Shown here one piece after another: positions 36,950 to 45,975 of a DNA stretch of 64,000 nucleotides. The DNA is from a bacterium (GTDB taxonomy: Bacteria > Electryoneota > RPQS01 > DYHQ01). Location of the stretch: assembly GCA_030622545.1 (NCBI GenBank), contig JAUXGA010000003.1, forward strand, positions 22,748 through 86,747, in the 5' to 3' direction. The notes under the pieces are model-generated. The model was not told where the DNA came from. It saw only the letters and a list, made by a program, of their open reading frames with translations, and did no database searches. The first letter of the stretch is position 1; the number at the start of each line of letters is the position of its first letter. Both the position numbers and the translations under genes were made by a program.

Positions 36950-37879
36950 TTATTTGGAAGGCAAAAGTTGATCGCCAACAACCTTGCGAAGTTGACCTTC
37001 CGCAGACGCTAATCGTTTTAGTGCTTCGCCAGCGTCCACACGTAAGACCTGCATCACGATCGCTGGTTTCAATTCGCCGTTTGCTTCCTGTAGCAGACGC
37101 TTTGCCTCGGAATAGTCCACGCCTGTAAACAACATTAGCATAGCCCGTGCGCGCTCGCGCAATTTATCCGATGTTGCTCGAAGATCAACCATCATATTTC
37201 CGTAGCACTTCCCTAACCGCACCATCGTCGTGGTCGTGAGCATATTCAGCACAAGCTTGGTGGCTGTTCCCGCTTTCAATCGCGTTGAACCGGTCAGCAT
37301 TTCCGGACCTGTGACTGGCGCGATGACGACGTCAATGTCATTATCTGCCTGTTGCGGTGGATTGCAGGTGACAAGAATCGTTCGCGCGCCCACGGATTTA
37401 CCGTATTTTAATCCCCCGCGCACAAAAGGTGTCCGTTTCGATGCCGCAATTCCGCAGATACAGTCGAGCTTGCTCAGTTTCTGTTTCTGCAGGAACTCTA
37501 AACTACCCTTCGTATCATCTTCTGCACCTTCAACGGCTTTTACAAGCGCTCCATAGCCGCCCGCGATAAATCCCTGAACGAGCTCCGGCACACTGCCAAA
37601 CGTCGGTGGGCATTCCGCCGCATCCAAAACCCCCAAACGTCCGCTTGTTCCCGCACCAATATAGAAGAGTCGCCCGCCGTTACGCATCGCCTCGACAATG
37701 ATTTCCACCGCCTTTTCGATATCGGGAATTACTCGCTTCACTGCCGCCGGAACACTGACATCTTCACGATTCAGCGTCTCAAGGATTTCCCGCGTGGACA
37801 TTGCATCCAAACGTTCCGAATCAGGATTCCTTCCTTCGGTAATCAAGGATTGTAATTCACTTAGCAGCTCTTCAGGCAT
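36950..37879 (-). CDS. murQ: N-acetylmuramic acid 6-phosphate etherase
   Basis: The protein has 309 residues. It cleaves the lactyl ether of MurNAc-6-phosphate during cell-wall recycling. The SIS fold shows GGRLFYIGAGTSGRLGVLDAAE, then CPPTFGSVPELVQGFIAGG, a GLKYGKSVGARTILVTCNPP sugar-phosphate region, and GSTRLKAGTATKLVLNMLTT, all family signatures. It begins 4 bases after the rsmG stop and is probably cotranscribed with rsmG, an unusual neighbour in place of parA and parB. Confidence 0.96.
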   Translation of the reverse strand: MPEELLSELQSLITEGRNPDSERLDAMSTREILETLNREDVSVPAAVKRVIPDIEKAVEIIVEAMRNGGRLFYIGAGTSGRLGVLDAAECPPTFGSVPELVQGFIAGGYGALVKAVEGAEDDTKGSLEFLQKQKLSKLDCICGIAASKRTPFVRGGLKYGKSVGARTILVTCNPPQQADNDIDVVIAPVTGPEMLTGSTRLKAGTATKLVLNMLTTTTMVRLGKCYGNMMVDLRATSDKLRERARAMLMLFTGVDYSEAKRLLQEANGELKPAIVMQVLRVDAGEALKRLASAEGQLRKVVGDQLLPSK

Positions 37880-37883
37880 ACTA

Positions 37884-38522
37884 TTATCCTTCCGTCTTTA
37901 GGGACAATAGAAGCAACACGCTTCCGTCCGGAAGTTCAACTTCTTTATCCAGTATAAAGCCATAATCCGCTGGATTTCCTTCGCGTTGCCAATCGCGAGC
38001 TTTCCATAAAAAGACCTGTCCACCAGCAACGAGAAAGTCTTTCGCTGTCGGTAATAGTTTCGGTAACTTGCCCGCCGCACGGGCAGTTACAATTCTATAA
38101 GCCTTCCTATGCGAAGGATTTCTTGCCAGTTTTTCAAATCTATCCCAAACGACTTGCACGTTCTTAAGTTCAAATTCGTGGACGAAATCCGAGAGGAATG
38201 TAATCTTCTTCCTCGTCGAATCTACAAGGACGAATTCAATATCCGGGCGTGCGATTGCAAGCGGCACCGCAGGAAAACCACCACCGCTGCCCATATCTAA
38301 CACTCGGCCCTGCTCTGGCAAGAAAGGTAAAGCAACCAAACTTGGCAAAATATGTCTCGAAATCAGCCGCTCCCTGTCTCCACGGGAAACAAGAGCTAAT
38401 GGCGCTTGACGAACCGCATCGATAAACCCCTCAAGCTGTCTGACACGCGGATCTTCCGCGTCCCAGCCTGTCTGAAGCAGGATTTCCTGCCATCCAGCGA
38501 CAAATGGCTTCTCTTTATCCAC
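37884..38522 (-). CDS. rsmG: 16S rRNA m7G527 methyltransferase
   Basis: The protein has 212 residues. It methylates G527 of 16S rRNA (E. coli numbering). The SAM-binding motif is VLDMGSGGGFPAVPLAIARP, followed by VLVDSTRKKITFL and TARAAGKLPKLLP. The C terminus is complete. The order mnmG-rsmG is typical of the region near oriC. A perfect parS and a DnaA box lie in the gap just upstream. Confidence 0.95.
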   Translation of the reverse strand: MDKEKPFVAGWQEILLQTGWDAEDPRVRQLEGFIDAVRQAPLALVSRGDRERLISRHILPSLVALPFLPEQGRVLDMGSGGGFPAVPLAIARPDIEFVLVDSTRKKITFLSDFVHEFELKNVQVVWDRFEKLARNPSHRKAYRIVTARAAGKLPKLLPTAKDFLVAGGQVFLWKARDWQREGNPADYGFILDKEVELPDGSVLLLLSLKTEG

Positions 38523-38525
38523 AGG

Positions 38526-38534
38526 TTATCCACA
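38526..38534 (+). other. DnaA-box sequence between mnmG and rsmG
   Basis: A perfect TTATCCACA begins 4 bases upstream of the rsmG start codon. It is near oriC but about 12 kb away, so it may regulate rsmG-murQ or buffer DnaA. Confidence 0.5.
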
Positions 38535-38656
38535 ATTCGTTCGCAAACATGTAATAGGAGCGAGATTTACGTAATCCGCCTGATGACGCGCTTTTTCAGG
38601 CGTTCGCGTTATAACAACCTTGCCTGCCAGAGACGTGTTTATTCACCTTGGAATAA

Positions 38657-38672
38657 TGTTTCACGTGAAACA
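38657..38672. other. parS centromere site
   Basis: TGTTTCACGTGAAACA is a perfect 16-base palindrome and matches the conserved bacterial parS consensus bound by ParB. It lies in the 164-base gap between mnmG and rsmG, as expected for an origin-proximal centromere. No parA or parB gene is in the window. Confidence 0.92.
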
Positions 38673-38686
38673 ATAGCATGAACCCG

Positions 38687-40531
38687 TCAACTTTCCCGGC
38701 GCTTTAAGTGTATTATCAATACAGCAATATCCGCAGGGCTGACACCTGCGATTCTTCCAGCCTGACCAAGCGTCAACGGCTTGTATTTCATCAGTTTTTC
38801 TCGCCCCTCGGCAGAAATCGAACGGATTTCTGAGTAATCCATATCATTCGGTATCCGGCGACCTTCCATCCTTGCCACCTGATGCGCCCTTGCCTGCTGT
38901 CTGGCAATATACCCGGCGTACTTGACGTTCAATTCCAACGCCGCCAGAAAATCGTCATCTTGCAACGCACCCTCAAAAGGAGAATCCGCTGGCATCATCT
39001 GTAAAACCTCGCGAATGTTGTTTTCAGGTCGTTTCAACAGCGTCGCGAATGTCTCTCCCCGCAATTCAGGCGAATCTACCATTGAATATCTTTCCGTATG
39101 CAGATACGCTTCCGCTTCAGACAAGCGTTCTTTCTTCTTCAATAAACGCTCGTGGATTGACTCCTCGATTAGCCCCAACCCGTAACCAATCTCCATCAGT
39201 CGCAAATCCGCATTATCTTGACGAAGCAGCAACCGATGCTCAGCTCGCGACGTAAACATTCGGTACGGTTCATCCGGTGTGCGCGTAATCACGTCATCAA
39301 TCAGGACGCCGATATAGGCCTGATCCCGGCGAAGAACCAACGGTTCCTCGCCACGAAGTTTCAATACCGCATTGACTCCCGCCACAAATCCTTGAGCGGC
39401 CGCTTCCTCGTAACCCGTTGTTCCATTTACATTTCCGGCGAAATAAAGCCCCTCCACGACGCGAGTTTCCATCGTACATTGAATCTGGTGGGGTGGGAAA
39501 TAATCGTATTCCACCGCATAGCCCGGCCGCATCATCTCCGCATTCTCAAGCCCCGGCACTGTGCGCAAAGCTTCAAACTGGATGTCTTCAGGCAGGCTCG
39601 ACGCAAAGCCATTCATATACACTTCAGCCGTTTCCCATCCTTCAGGCTCAAGAAAAATCTGGTGGCGGTCTCGGTCAGAGAAACGAACCAGCTTATCTTC
39701 AATCGATGGGCAATAACGCGGACCGACGCCCTTGATTCGACCCATATAGAGCGGCGATTTGCCCATCCCTTTCTGCAAAATCGCGTGCGTCTGTGGGTGC
39801 GTATAGGTCAAATGACAAGGGAGCTGGCGCGGAACAGGCGATTCCGTACGGTGAGAAAAAAGAACGATGCGCTCATCTCCGGGTTGTGGCGTGCATTTCG
39901 AATAGTCTATCGTCCGCCCATCAAGCCGTGGGGGAGTGCCTGTTTTTAAACGATCAATTACAAATCCTTGTATTATAAGAGCTTCAGAGAGTTTCAGTGC
40001 GGGTTCTTCGCCAACGCGTCCCGCAGGTTTCGACCATTCACCCGTAAAAATAACTCCATTTAAAAACGTCCCCGCGCACAACACCACCGCTCGGCATTCG
40101 TAAGTCGCGCCGGATTCACATACCACACCTGAAACGCGCCCACCTTTCGTAAGCACGTCCACCACCATGTTCTGCTTCATATCCAGATTCGGCAGCCGTT
40201 CCAAAGCAATCCGCATGGAGTGCGCGTAGAGCTCCCGATCGCATTGTGCGCGTGGCGACCACACCGCCGGGCCTTTCGAGCGATTCAGCATCCGAAACTG
40301 CAGCGTCGCCAAATCTGTGATGTAGCCGATTTCGCCGCCAAGAGCGTCTATTTCTTTGACAAGCTGTCCCTTGGCGAGTCCTCCCACAGCCGGATTACAG
40401 CTCATCTGCCCAATCGTCGGCATGTTCATCGTGATGAGCAACGTCCGGCAGCCCATCCGCGCCGCCGCCGAAGCCGCTTCACACCCGGCATGCCCCCCGC
40501 CGATAACGATTATATCGTAAGCTTGCATCAT
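38687..40531 (-). CDS. mnmG: tRNA uridine 5-carboxymethylaminomethyl modification enzyme, FAD-dependent
   Basis: The protein has 614 residues. With MnmE it modifies U34 of certain tRNAs. The FAD-binding motif [19 protein letters not shown] is at the N terminus. Family motifs [57 protein letters not shown] and [18 protein letters not shown] follow. The C-terminal helical domain ends in [16 protein letters not shown]. In most bacteria it is near mnmE; here three unrelated genes separate them. Confidence 0.97.
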   Translation of the reverse strand: MMQAYDIIVIGGGHAGCEAASAAARMGCRTLLITMNMPTIGQMSCNPAVGGLAKGQLVKEIDALGGEIGYITDLATLQFRMLNRSKGPAVWSPRAQCDRELYAHSMRIALERLPNLDMKQNMVVDVLTKGGRVSGVVCESGATYECRAVVLCAGTFLNGVIFTGEWSKPAGRVGEEPALKLSEALIIQGFVIDRLKTGTPPRLDGRTIDYSKCTPQPGDERIVLFSHRTESPVPRQLPCHLTYTHPQTHAILQKGMGKSPLYMGRIKGVGPRYCPSIEDKLVRFSDRDRHQIFLEPEGWETAEVYMNGFASSLPEDIQFEALRTVPGLENAEMMRPGYAVEYDYFPPHQIQCTMETRVVEGLYFAGNVNGTTGYEEAAAQGFVAGVNAVLKLRGEEPLVLRRDQAYIGVLIDDVITRTPDEPYRMFTSRAEHRLLLRQDNADLRLMEIGYGLGLIEESIHERLLKKKERLSEAEAYLHTERYSMVDSPELRGETFATLLKRPENNIREVLQMMPADSPFEGALQDDDFLAALELNVKYAGYIARQQARAHQVARMEGRRIPNDMDYSEIRSISAEGREKLMKYKPLTLGQAGRIAGVSPADIAVLIIHLKRRES

Positions 40532-40548
40532 TCATTTCAACTTCTTTG

Positions 40549-41193
40549 CTACTTCGGATATCCCACCGTCTGCGAAAGGATGATATGTTGGTCGGGTCGC
40601 AGCTTCATCGCTTCTTTCAGTGCAGGTTTGTCTATCCACGCACGCACAACGGTCGCTAATCCTTCCGATGCGCAGAACAAATAGACGTTCTGACCAATGA
40701 AACCCGCGTCGGCTGCAGAGTATTCCCGTTTAGATTCATCCGACCCATCGCCCATCTTCGAATAATCCGCCACATAAACAAGATTCACCGGCGCTTCAGC
40801 TACGAACGCTTGCTTGCCCGTCTTTGCTCGAATGTCTTCTTCTAAGATAATCTGCAACGCATGAGCTTCCGCTTCATAAAGATAGAGACCATCTTCACTG
40901 GCAACGTAGATGTCTATCTCTTGATCGTTCATCGCCGATGGTGCGGTGCGTTTTCCGGACTCGGGGCGATTAATTCCGAACGCCGCCCAGAGCATATTGG
41001 ATAGTACAGGCAACGGGAGCTTTTCCGTGCTGAACTCACGCGTGGAATGCCGCTCCTTCAGCGCTTCCATTAGAGGTTTGCCACCTGTCATCTTGGGCTT
41101 CGGAAGCGGAATAGGTTCGGGCTGCTGCGCGAACGTGAACGTTACTCCTACAAACAGAACAAGACAAACGAGTGAAAACAGTTTCGTTTTCAT
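40549..41193 (-). CDS. Secreted nitroreductase-family protein (SagB-like)
   Basis: The protein has 214 residues from the ATG at 41193, which has GAGGAG upstream. It starts with a signal peptide (MKTKLFSLVCLVLFVGVTFT, cleavage after FAQ). The rest matches nitroreductase/SagB-type FMN enzymes: LKERHSTREFSTEKLPLPVL, LWAAFGINRPESGKRTAPS, LYLYEAEAHALQII, AGFIGQNVYLFCASEGL and the end LSQTVGYPK. Export is unusual for this flavin family but recurs in SagB-like groups. The substrate is unknown. It lies between the TfoX-like gene and mnmG. Confidence 0.85.
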   Translation of the reverse strand: MKTKLFSLVCLVLFVGVTFTFAQQPEPIPLPKPKMTGGKPLMEALKERHSTREFSTEKLPLPVLSNMLWAAFGINRPESGKRTAPSAMNDQEIDIYVASEDGLYLYEAEAHALQIILEEDIRAKTGKQAFVAEAPVNLVYVADYSKMGDGSDESKREYSAADAGFIGQNVYLFCASEGLATVVRAWIDKPALKEAMKLRPDQHIILSQTVGYPK

Positions 41194-41222
41194 AATTGCT
41201 CTCCTCTTATCGAACAATGCTC

Positions 41223-41585
41223 CTATGAGCTTTTCTTTCGCTTTGGTTTCTTTTTGGTCGCGGCTTTTTTCTTCGCGGCTCTCAGCGCTTTCCTTGCCCA
41301 CGCTTTCAGTTCACTGGGGTCTTCCATAACTTCGGCCGGGACTTCGTAGTAGGACATCGCGTACGGTTTGTCCTCGAAGGGTTTAAACGAGCTCATATCC
41401 GCCGCTTCGTAGTCGGCGCGGTTGCGATCATCTACCTTCAGATAGAGTGCGTCATCAGCGACAAGCGCAAAAATCTGCTTTCGCAAATAAATTCCCGCCC
41501 CACCGAACATTTTCCGCGCATTCACCGGCCCGACAACGCTCAGTTGCTCCAAAACAAACTCAAGATAGTCATCACTGACAGGCAT
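41223..41585 (-). CDS. TfoX N-terminal-domain protein
   Basis: The protein has 120 residues from the ATG at 41585, 1 base after the Roco stop. It matches the TfoX N-terminal domain: LEQLSVVGPVNARKMFGGAG, IYLRKQIFALVADDALYLKV and a following YYEVPAEV. The C-terminal TfoX domain is absent; a Lys/Ala-rich tail (RAAKKKAATKKKPKRKK) replaces it. TfoX proteins in gamma-proteobacteria regulate competence. Single-domain versions like this are common and unassigned. Confidence 0.85.
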   Translation of the reverse strand: MPVSDDYLEFVLEQLSVVGPVNARKMFGGAGIYLRKQIFALVADDALYLKVDDRNRADYEAADMSSFKPFEDKPYAMSYYEVPAEVMEDPSELKAWARKALRAAKKKAATKKKPKRKKSS

Positions 41586-41586
41586 A

Positions 41587-44403
41587 TCAACTGTCCTTTT
41601 CTTCGTCCTTCTTATTGTCTTCTCCAAGGAGCTTCTGCGCGTGATGTTCGCATAGCCAATAGACGCGGTTATCTTCACGGTTAATAACGGGTCGGAGCCC
41701 TCCCCAAACGCACGGCGGATCGAGCTTTTCAAGAAGACTTCGCAGCACGCGCAGTTCATATCCACTCGCTGGCTCACCCTCTCCACGTTCACGAATATGC
41801 CCTTTGTAATCCTCGAACTCGGAACCGCGGATATCAGTCAGTGCACCGACGACGGATTCCATGAGCCCAATCTGAGCACTGGCGTTCCCGGCGTCGAAGT
41901 AGGTCGCAACATTGCCTGTCATAAGCGGTATGGACGCCCAGACCGCGCGAGCGACTGTAGACACTGTGCGTTTCAAAATCGGTGCTGCTTTTTGCACGAA
42001 TGGTAACACGGCTTCAGCCCACTCTGGTGTGCAGTCGATCTCCCATTCGCCACATGGACTCTGACCTCGTACAGGTGTAGGATGCCACTCTCCGGGAGCC
42101 TGACACCATAGATGAAGAAGGAGTTTCTTCCCGAGTAACTTCTCTTTCACCTTCCATTGCTCAGCAGGAACAAGGGTGAAGAGACTCGGACAAGATGCGT
42201 CGAGTTTGGCCTGTTCAAACTCCATCTCGGACTGGAAATATCCTACGAACTCACGTTGGATCAGATCGACGAGCTCGTGGTGGCGTTTATCGTCCGCGGC
42301 CTGCATCTTCTTAAGCTCCTTCATAACCTCACCATCTGCCGTCCAGTGCAAACCGAAGAGAAGGCCCGGCACTGAAACTTTCTTATAGCATTTAGGACAT
42401 TCTATGGTCAATCTCGGCTCAGGATCTGAAGCACGTTCCTCGAGAAGGAAAAGGTCAAACTCGTATGGGCACGGCTTGCCGTCTTTGTTTCCGGGGCAGG
42501 GAATCGTTCGCTCAATTTCGGGATAGAGACCTCGCGACAGTTTGAGGGTCTCTTCAAAACTGTCACGCATGCGGACAAAGAAGTTGTGCGGTAGAGGACC
42601 ACGCACAGCTAAACGCAAGAATCGCTTTTCTGGCTCAGAAATCAGAAGGCCACGATGCTCGCCGCCATCAGTGAACAACCCGCCTCGCAACCACACATGA
42701 GCTCTCGAACGCGAATGGCGGTGGAAACGCGCGAGGAAGTAGGTCGGAATCCCCGGCGGGAAATGCGCATTAATCCCGAACTTCATAGAGACTTCTTTAT
42801 GTTTCCCTTCACCCAGCGCGGCTTCCCACTCGGATTCATAGTCCACCTGTGGGTTGTAGCGGAGCCGCTCGACGACGAGGCTGATGGTTCGATCATCCAG
42901 AGTTTGATAGGAAAGGTCAAACCGCTCCATCACGCGAACAAAGAAAGGACGTAACTCGGCGGATAAATCGCTCCATATTGTGTTCATGCGCGGAGCCGTC
43001 AGCAAGCCGTTGCTGTCAATCACCTCAGGATCGTCAATGATTCTGGAGATGTACTTCGATACCCAGTGGGGTTTCAGAATCACAATATCGTCAATCGTGG
43101 AATCATTCCGATACCAGAGAATCTCGCCGCGGATGTGCATCGCATCGGCCACGATGTTCTGCTTATCCTCCTCGACACCTGACTGCTTGAGTTGTGCTCG
43201 AAAATCCTTTGGAGTGCACCAATTGCGAGAGTCGCTCTGCACCGTCTCGGCAGCTTTAAGCCAAGCGGAAGGCCACGGCTGACCCATACTCGGCATGCGC
43301 TCCGGGTCGGCGGCGACACGGCGGATTGCTTCACGAACCTCGCCTATGCCTTCCGGCGGCTCAGCGTTGCTGACATAGAAGTGGTCTGCTATCTGCGGGT
43401 AATGCTCCTTGAGCCGGTTGATGGGTAGGTCGGAGAGATGCTCGTCCATATGTGCCGCCACGATAATCACAGGAGCCTTGGGCGCTCGCGCCTTGATGAC
43501 ATCCAGCCAGTATGTTAACTTGCTTTGTTCATAGCCGAGACGCGAGTTCCATACCAGCAGGACAAGACATTGATCCGTGAGAAAATACTGATGCGTGGCG
43601 TGATACTCTTTCTGTCCGCCGAAATCCCATGTGTTCAATTGCAGCGTTACATCGGAGCGAGTCGGGTGCGGCAACAGCAACTTGCTCAGCTCAAAACCGC
43701 GAGTCTTGACCTCATCCTGGTCGTATTCCTCCTCCCGCAAACGGTGCAGAAGGCAGGTCTTGCCGACCCCGCCCTCACCGACAACAACCAGTTTGGCGAC
43801 CCATTGCTCGACTTCCTGTTCTTGCTCTTTATCCTCGAGTATCTTGCGGAGGTAAGAAAGAATAGCGCCAGTGCCCTGTTGCACAATTTCCGGTGGTGGG
43901 GAAGTGAGGGGATTAGCGTTAACAGCTATCCATTCCAATTTCTTTAGGTTTCCCAGTTCAGAAGGCAGCGACGAAAGCTGATTATTATTAAGGTAAAGCT
44001 TGCGCAGATTCGTCAATTGGCCAAGCTCTGGCGGTAGCGACGAAAGTTGATTATTTGGGAGCGCAAGCCACTCCAGATTCGTCAATTGGCTAATCTCAAC
44101 AGGCAGCGACGAAAGCTGATTATTTTGAAGGTTAAGCCATTCCAGATTCGTCAATTGGCCAAGCTCTGGCGGTAGCGACGAAAGTTGATTATTGTAAAGG
44201 TAAAGATCCGTCAGATTCGTCAATTGGCCAAGCTCTGGCGGTAGCGATGAAAGTTGATTATTTTGGAGCTCAAGCTTTTGCAGATTCGTCAGCTTGCCAA
44301 TTTCGGGAGGGAGCGATTTCAGCTTTCTATATGAGAGGTCGAGTCTCTTTGACTTCTCTCTAGCAGCCGTCCATATTCTTTCCAGTACCTCTTGATTGGT
44401 CAT
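41587..44403 (-). CDS. Roco protein: leucine-rich repeats, Roc GTPase, COR, zinc-ribbon C-terminal region
   Basis: The protein has 938 residues from the ATG at 44403, which has GGGAG upstream and comes 16 bases after the mnmE stop. Residues ~15-175 are six or seven leucine-rich repeats (NNQLSSLPPELGQLTNL). The Roc GTPase follows, with P-loop VGEGGVGKTCLL at about 206, WDFGGQKEYHATHQYF at about 258, and VAAHMDE in the G4 place. The COR dimerisation domain is about 380-560. A Cys pattern CPGNKDGKPCPY...CPKC (about 637-670) looks like a zinc ribbon, and a helical C-terminal domain ends the protein. Bacterial Roco proteins are G-protein switches of unknown role; the effector part is unassigned. 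Confidence 0.9.
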   Translation of the reverse strand: MTNQEVLERIWTAAREKSKRLDLSYRKLKSLPPEIGKLTNLQKLELQNNQLSSLPPELGQLTNLTDLYLYNNQLSSLPPELGQLTNLEWLNLQNNQLSSLPVEISQLTNLEWLALPNNQLSSLPPELGQLTNLRKLYLNNNQLSSLPSELGNLKKLEWIAVNANPLTSPPPEIVQQGTGAILSYLRKILEDKEQEQEVEQWVAKLVVVGEGGVGKTCLLHRLREEEYDQDEVKTRGFELSKLLLPHPTRSDVTLQLNTWDFGGQKEYHATHQYFLTDQCLVLLVWNSRLGYEQSKLTYWLDVIKARAPKAPVIIVAAHMDEHLSDLPINRLKEHYPQIADHFYVSNAEPPEGIGEVREAIRRVAADPERMPSMGQPWPSAWLKAAETVQSDSRNWCTPKDFRAQLKQSGVEEDKQNIVADAMHIRGEILWYRNDSTIDDIVILKPHWVSKYISRIIDDPEVIDSNGLLTAPRMNTIWSDLSAELRPFFVRVMERFDLSYQTLDDRTISLVVERLRYNPQVDYESEWEAALGEGKHKEVSMKFGINAHFPPGIPTYFLARFHRHSRSRAHVWLRGGLFTDGGEHRGLLISEPEKRFLRLAVRGPLPHNFFVRMRDSFEETLKLSRGLYPEIERTIPCPGNKDGKPCPYEFDLFLLEERASDPEPRLTIECPKCYKKVSVPGLLFGLHWTADGEVMKELKKMQAADDKRHHELVDLIQREFVGYFQSEMEFEQAKLDASCPSLFTLVPAEQWKVKEKLLGKKLLLHLWCQAPGEWHPTPVRGQSPCGEWEIDCTPEWAEAVLPFVQKAAPILKRTVSTVARAVWASIPLMTGNVATYFDAGNASAQIGLMESVVGALTDIRGSEFEDYKGHIRERGEGEPASGYELRVLRSLLEKLDPPCVWGGLRPVINREDNRVYWLCEHHAQKLLGEDNKKDEEKDS

Positions 44404-44419
44404 TTGCCGTTTCTCCCTA

Positions 44420-45778
44420 TCACTTCCCAATGCAAAACTTCGAAAAAATTCGGTCGAGGATTTCTTCGCCGATGGTTTCTCCGGTGATGCGGCCCAAAGC
44501 GTCGGCGGCATCGCGCAAATCTGCGGCGCAGAGTGTCGTGTCTTCGAGTCCATTAAGCGCGCGCTGAAGCGATTGACTCGCCTCATCAATTTCTTGTTTA
44601 TGGCGCGCTTCGGTGACTTGAATATTTCTCGTGTCTGTTTCGGAAGCAAAAACAAGTTGCTTCATCGCGTGCTTGAGTTCATCCAGTCCTTGATGGTGCA
44701 ACGCGGAAACACGCACAGCTTTCATTTCATGTGAAACACCCGGAATCGCTGGTGTTTTGGTGTTGCGCGCTGATGAAATGCTATCGACTTTATTCCAGAC
44801 GACCACAACCGGCCGCTCTTTGATTTCGCCTAATATGCCCTTGTCGACTTTATTATGTTCATTAATATCAATAACTAAAAATAAAACATCGGCGCGCTGA
44901 ATCTCGCGCAACGCCTTCGAGATCCCCGCTTTTTCGATCTCCTCGCCGCTGTCGTGGACTCCGGCTGTGTCTAAGAGAATCACCTCCATGCCGCCCATGT
45001 CCAGACGCGCTTCAATCACATCGCGGGTCGTGCCGGGATGCGGCGAAACGATGGCGCGTTCTTCCTCGACTAAACTATTGAATAATGTTGATTTACCTGA
45101 ATTCGGCGGCCCGACAATCGCGACTCGAATTCCTTCACGCAGAAGCCGTCCCTGAAGGTAGCTCTCAGAGAGACCCTCGCAATTTTCAATGAGCTCCCGA
45201 ATTGTTTTCGTGCGTTCCTCGCGAGTCGCGAATTGAATATCTTCCTCTGAAAAATCAAGTTCCACTTCTAAAAGCGACATCACATCCAAAATCCGGGAGC
45301 GCATCAGTTTGATTTCCTTGGACAGCCCACCTTCGAGTTGTCTCAAAGCTGCTTTCCCGGCGGCGTCCGTGTGCGCGGCGACGAGCTGAGCGACGGCTTC
45401 CGCCTGAGCTAAATCCATCTTACCATTCAAAAAAGCGCGCAACGTGAATTCGCCGGGCTTGGCTAATCGAGCGCCGTGTCGCAGCAACGCCTGCTGTATC
45501 GTTTTCGACGCATGCCAGCCGCCATGACAGGAAATTTCGATAACATCTTCGCCGGTATAACTTTTCGGCTCGCGGAAATAGCTGATGATTCCTTCATCCA
45601 AAAGCTCATAACCATCACGGAAATATGTGTGCTGCAGTGTATTCGGTTGCATACCGCTGACAGCACAAATAGACGCAGCGATTTCTTTGGCGCGCGGGCC
45701 GGAAAGTCTTAGGACGGCAATGCCTCCCGTTCCCGGCGGCGTGGCGACGGCAATGATTGTGTCGTTATCGTTTTTCAT
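44420..45778 (-). CDS. mnmE: tRNA modification GTPase
   Basis: The protein has 452 residues. It works with MnmG on tRNA U34. The N-terminal tetrahydrofolate-binding domain shows DTIIAVATPPGTGGIAVLRL. The GTPase domain has VGPPNSGKSTLFNSL, TTRDVIEARL and LLDTAGVHDSGEEIEK, with WNKVD for G4. It ends in the conserved FCIGK, whose Cys is essential. A near-parS sequence lies inside the gene at 44723-44738. The Roco gene follows after 16 bases. Confidence 0.97.
   Translation of the reverse strand: MKNDNDTIIAVATPPGTGGIAVLRLSGPRAKEIAASICAVSGMQPNTLQHTYFRDGYELLDEGIISYFREPKSYTGEDVIEISCHGGWHASKTIQQALLRHGARLAKPGEFTLRAFLNGKMDLAQAEAVAQLVAAHTDAAGKAALRQLEGGLSKEIKLMRSRILDVMSLLEVELDFSEEDIQFATREERTKTIRELIENCEGLSESYLQGRLLREGIRVAIVGPPNSGKSTLFNSLVEEERAIVSPHPGTTRDVIEARLDMGGMEVILLDTAGVHDSGEEIEKAGISKALREIQRADVLFLVIDINEHNKVDKGILGEIKERPVVVVWNKVDSISSARNTKTPAIPGVSHEMKAVRVSALHHQGLDELKHAMKQLVFASETDTRNIQVTEARHKQEIDEASQSLQRALNGLEDTTLCAADLRDAADALGRITGETIGEEILDRIFSKFCIGK
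44723..44738. other. Near-parS sequence inside mnmE
   Basis: CATTTCATGTGAAACA matches 13 of 16 positions of the perfect parS at 38657. It could be a weak secondary ParB site, but it lies in coding sequence and may be chance. Confidence 0.25.
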
Positions 45779-45790
45779 TCAATCTGTGAA

Positions 45791-45820
45791 TTCCGGCATG
45801 ATCAGTGACCCTGCTCGGCG
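45791..45820 (+). repeat. Palindromic element A, degenerate
   Basis: TTCCGGCATG...CCTGCTCGGCG, with the correct ends but weakly paired arms. It lies 12 bases upstream of the mnmE start. Confidence 0.5.
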
Positions 45821-45848
45821 GTCAATGGCGCTCATTCACTACTCTTCC

Positions 45849-45878
45849 ATCCGGGCGAATCTGGGGATTCGCTGCGGC
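45849..45878 (+). repeat. Palindromic element A, short form
   Basis: ATCCGGGC, GAATC-TGGG-GATTC, GCTGCGGC. The arms pair perfectly, but both end motifs vary slightly. It lies between the yidC terminator and the first A copy. Confidence 0.65.
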
Positions 45879-45898
45879 TATTTAATCATTCCTTCCTG

Positions 45899-45929
45899 AA
45901 AACAAAACCCGGCTGGTCGCCGGGTTTCG
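45899..45929 (-). terminator. yidC terminator
   Basis: AAACCCGGC (45905-45913) pairs perfectly with GCCGGGTTT (45919-45927). A T-rich tract (TTTTGTTTTC) follows on the minus strand, 47 bases after the yidC stop. Confidence 0.85.
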
Positions 45930-45975
45930 CGTGTCTTTCAAGACTACTTGAGCGACCACCATAGCCGCCGGCGAT

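Noticed and set aside
43960..44290. Regular 69-base repeats that might suggest a CRISPR or minisatellite
   Set aside because: They encode in-frame leucine-rich repeats of the Roco protein; there are no spacers.
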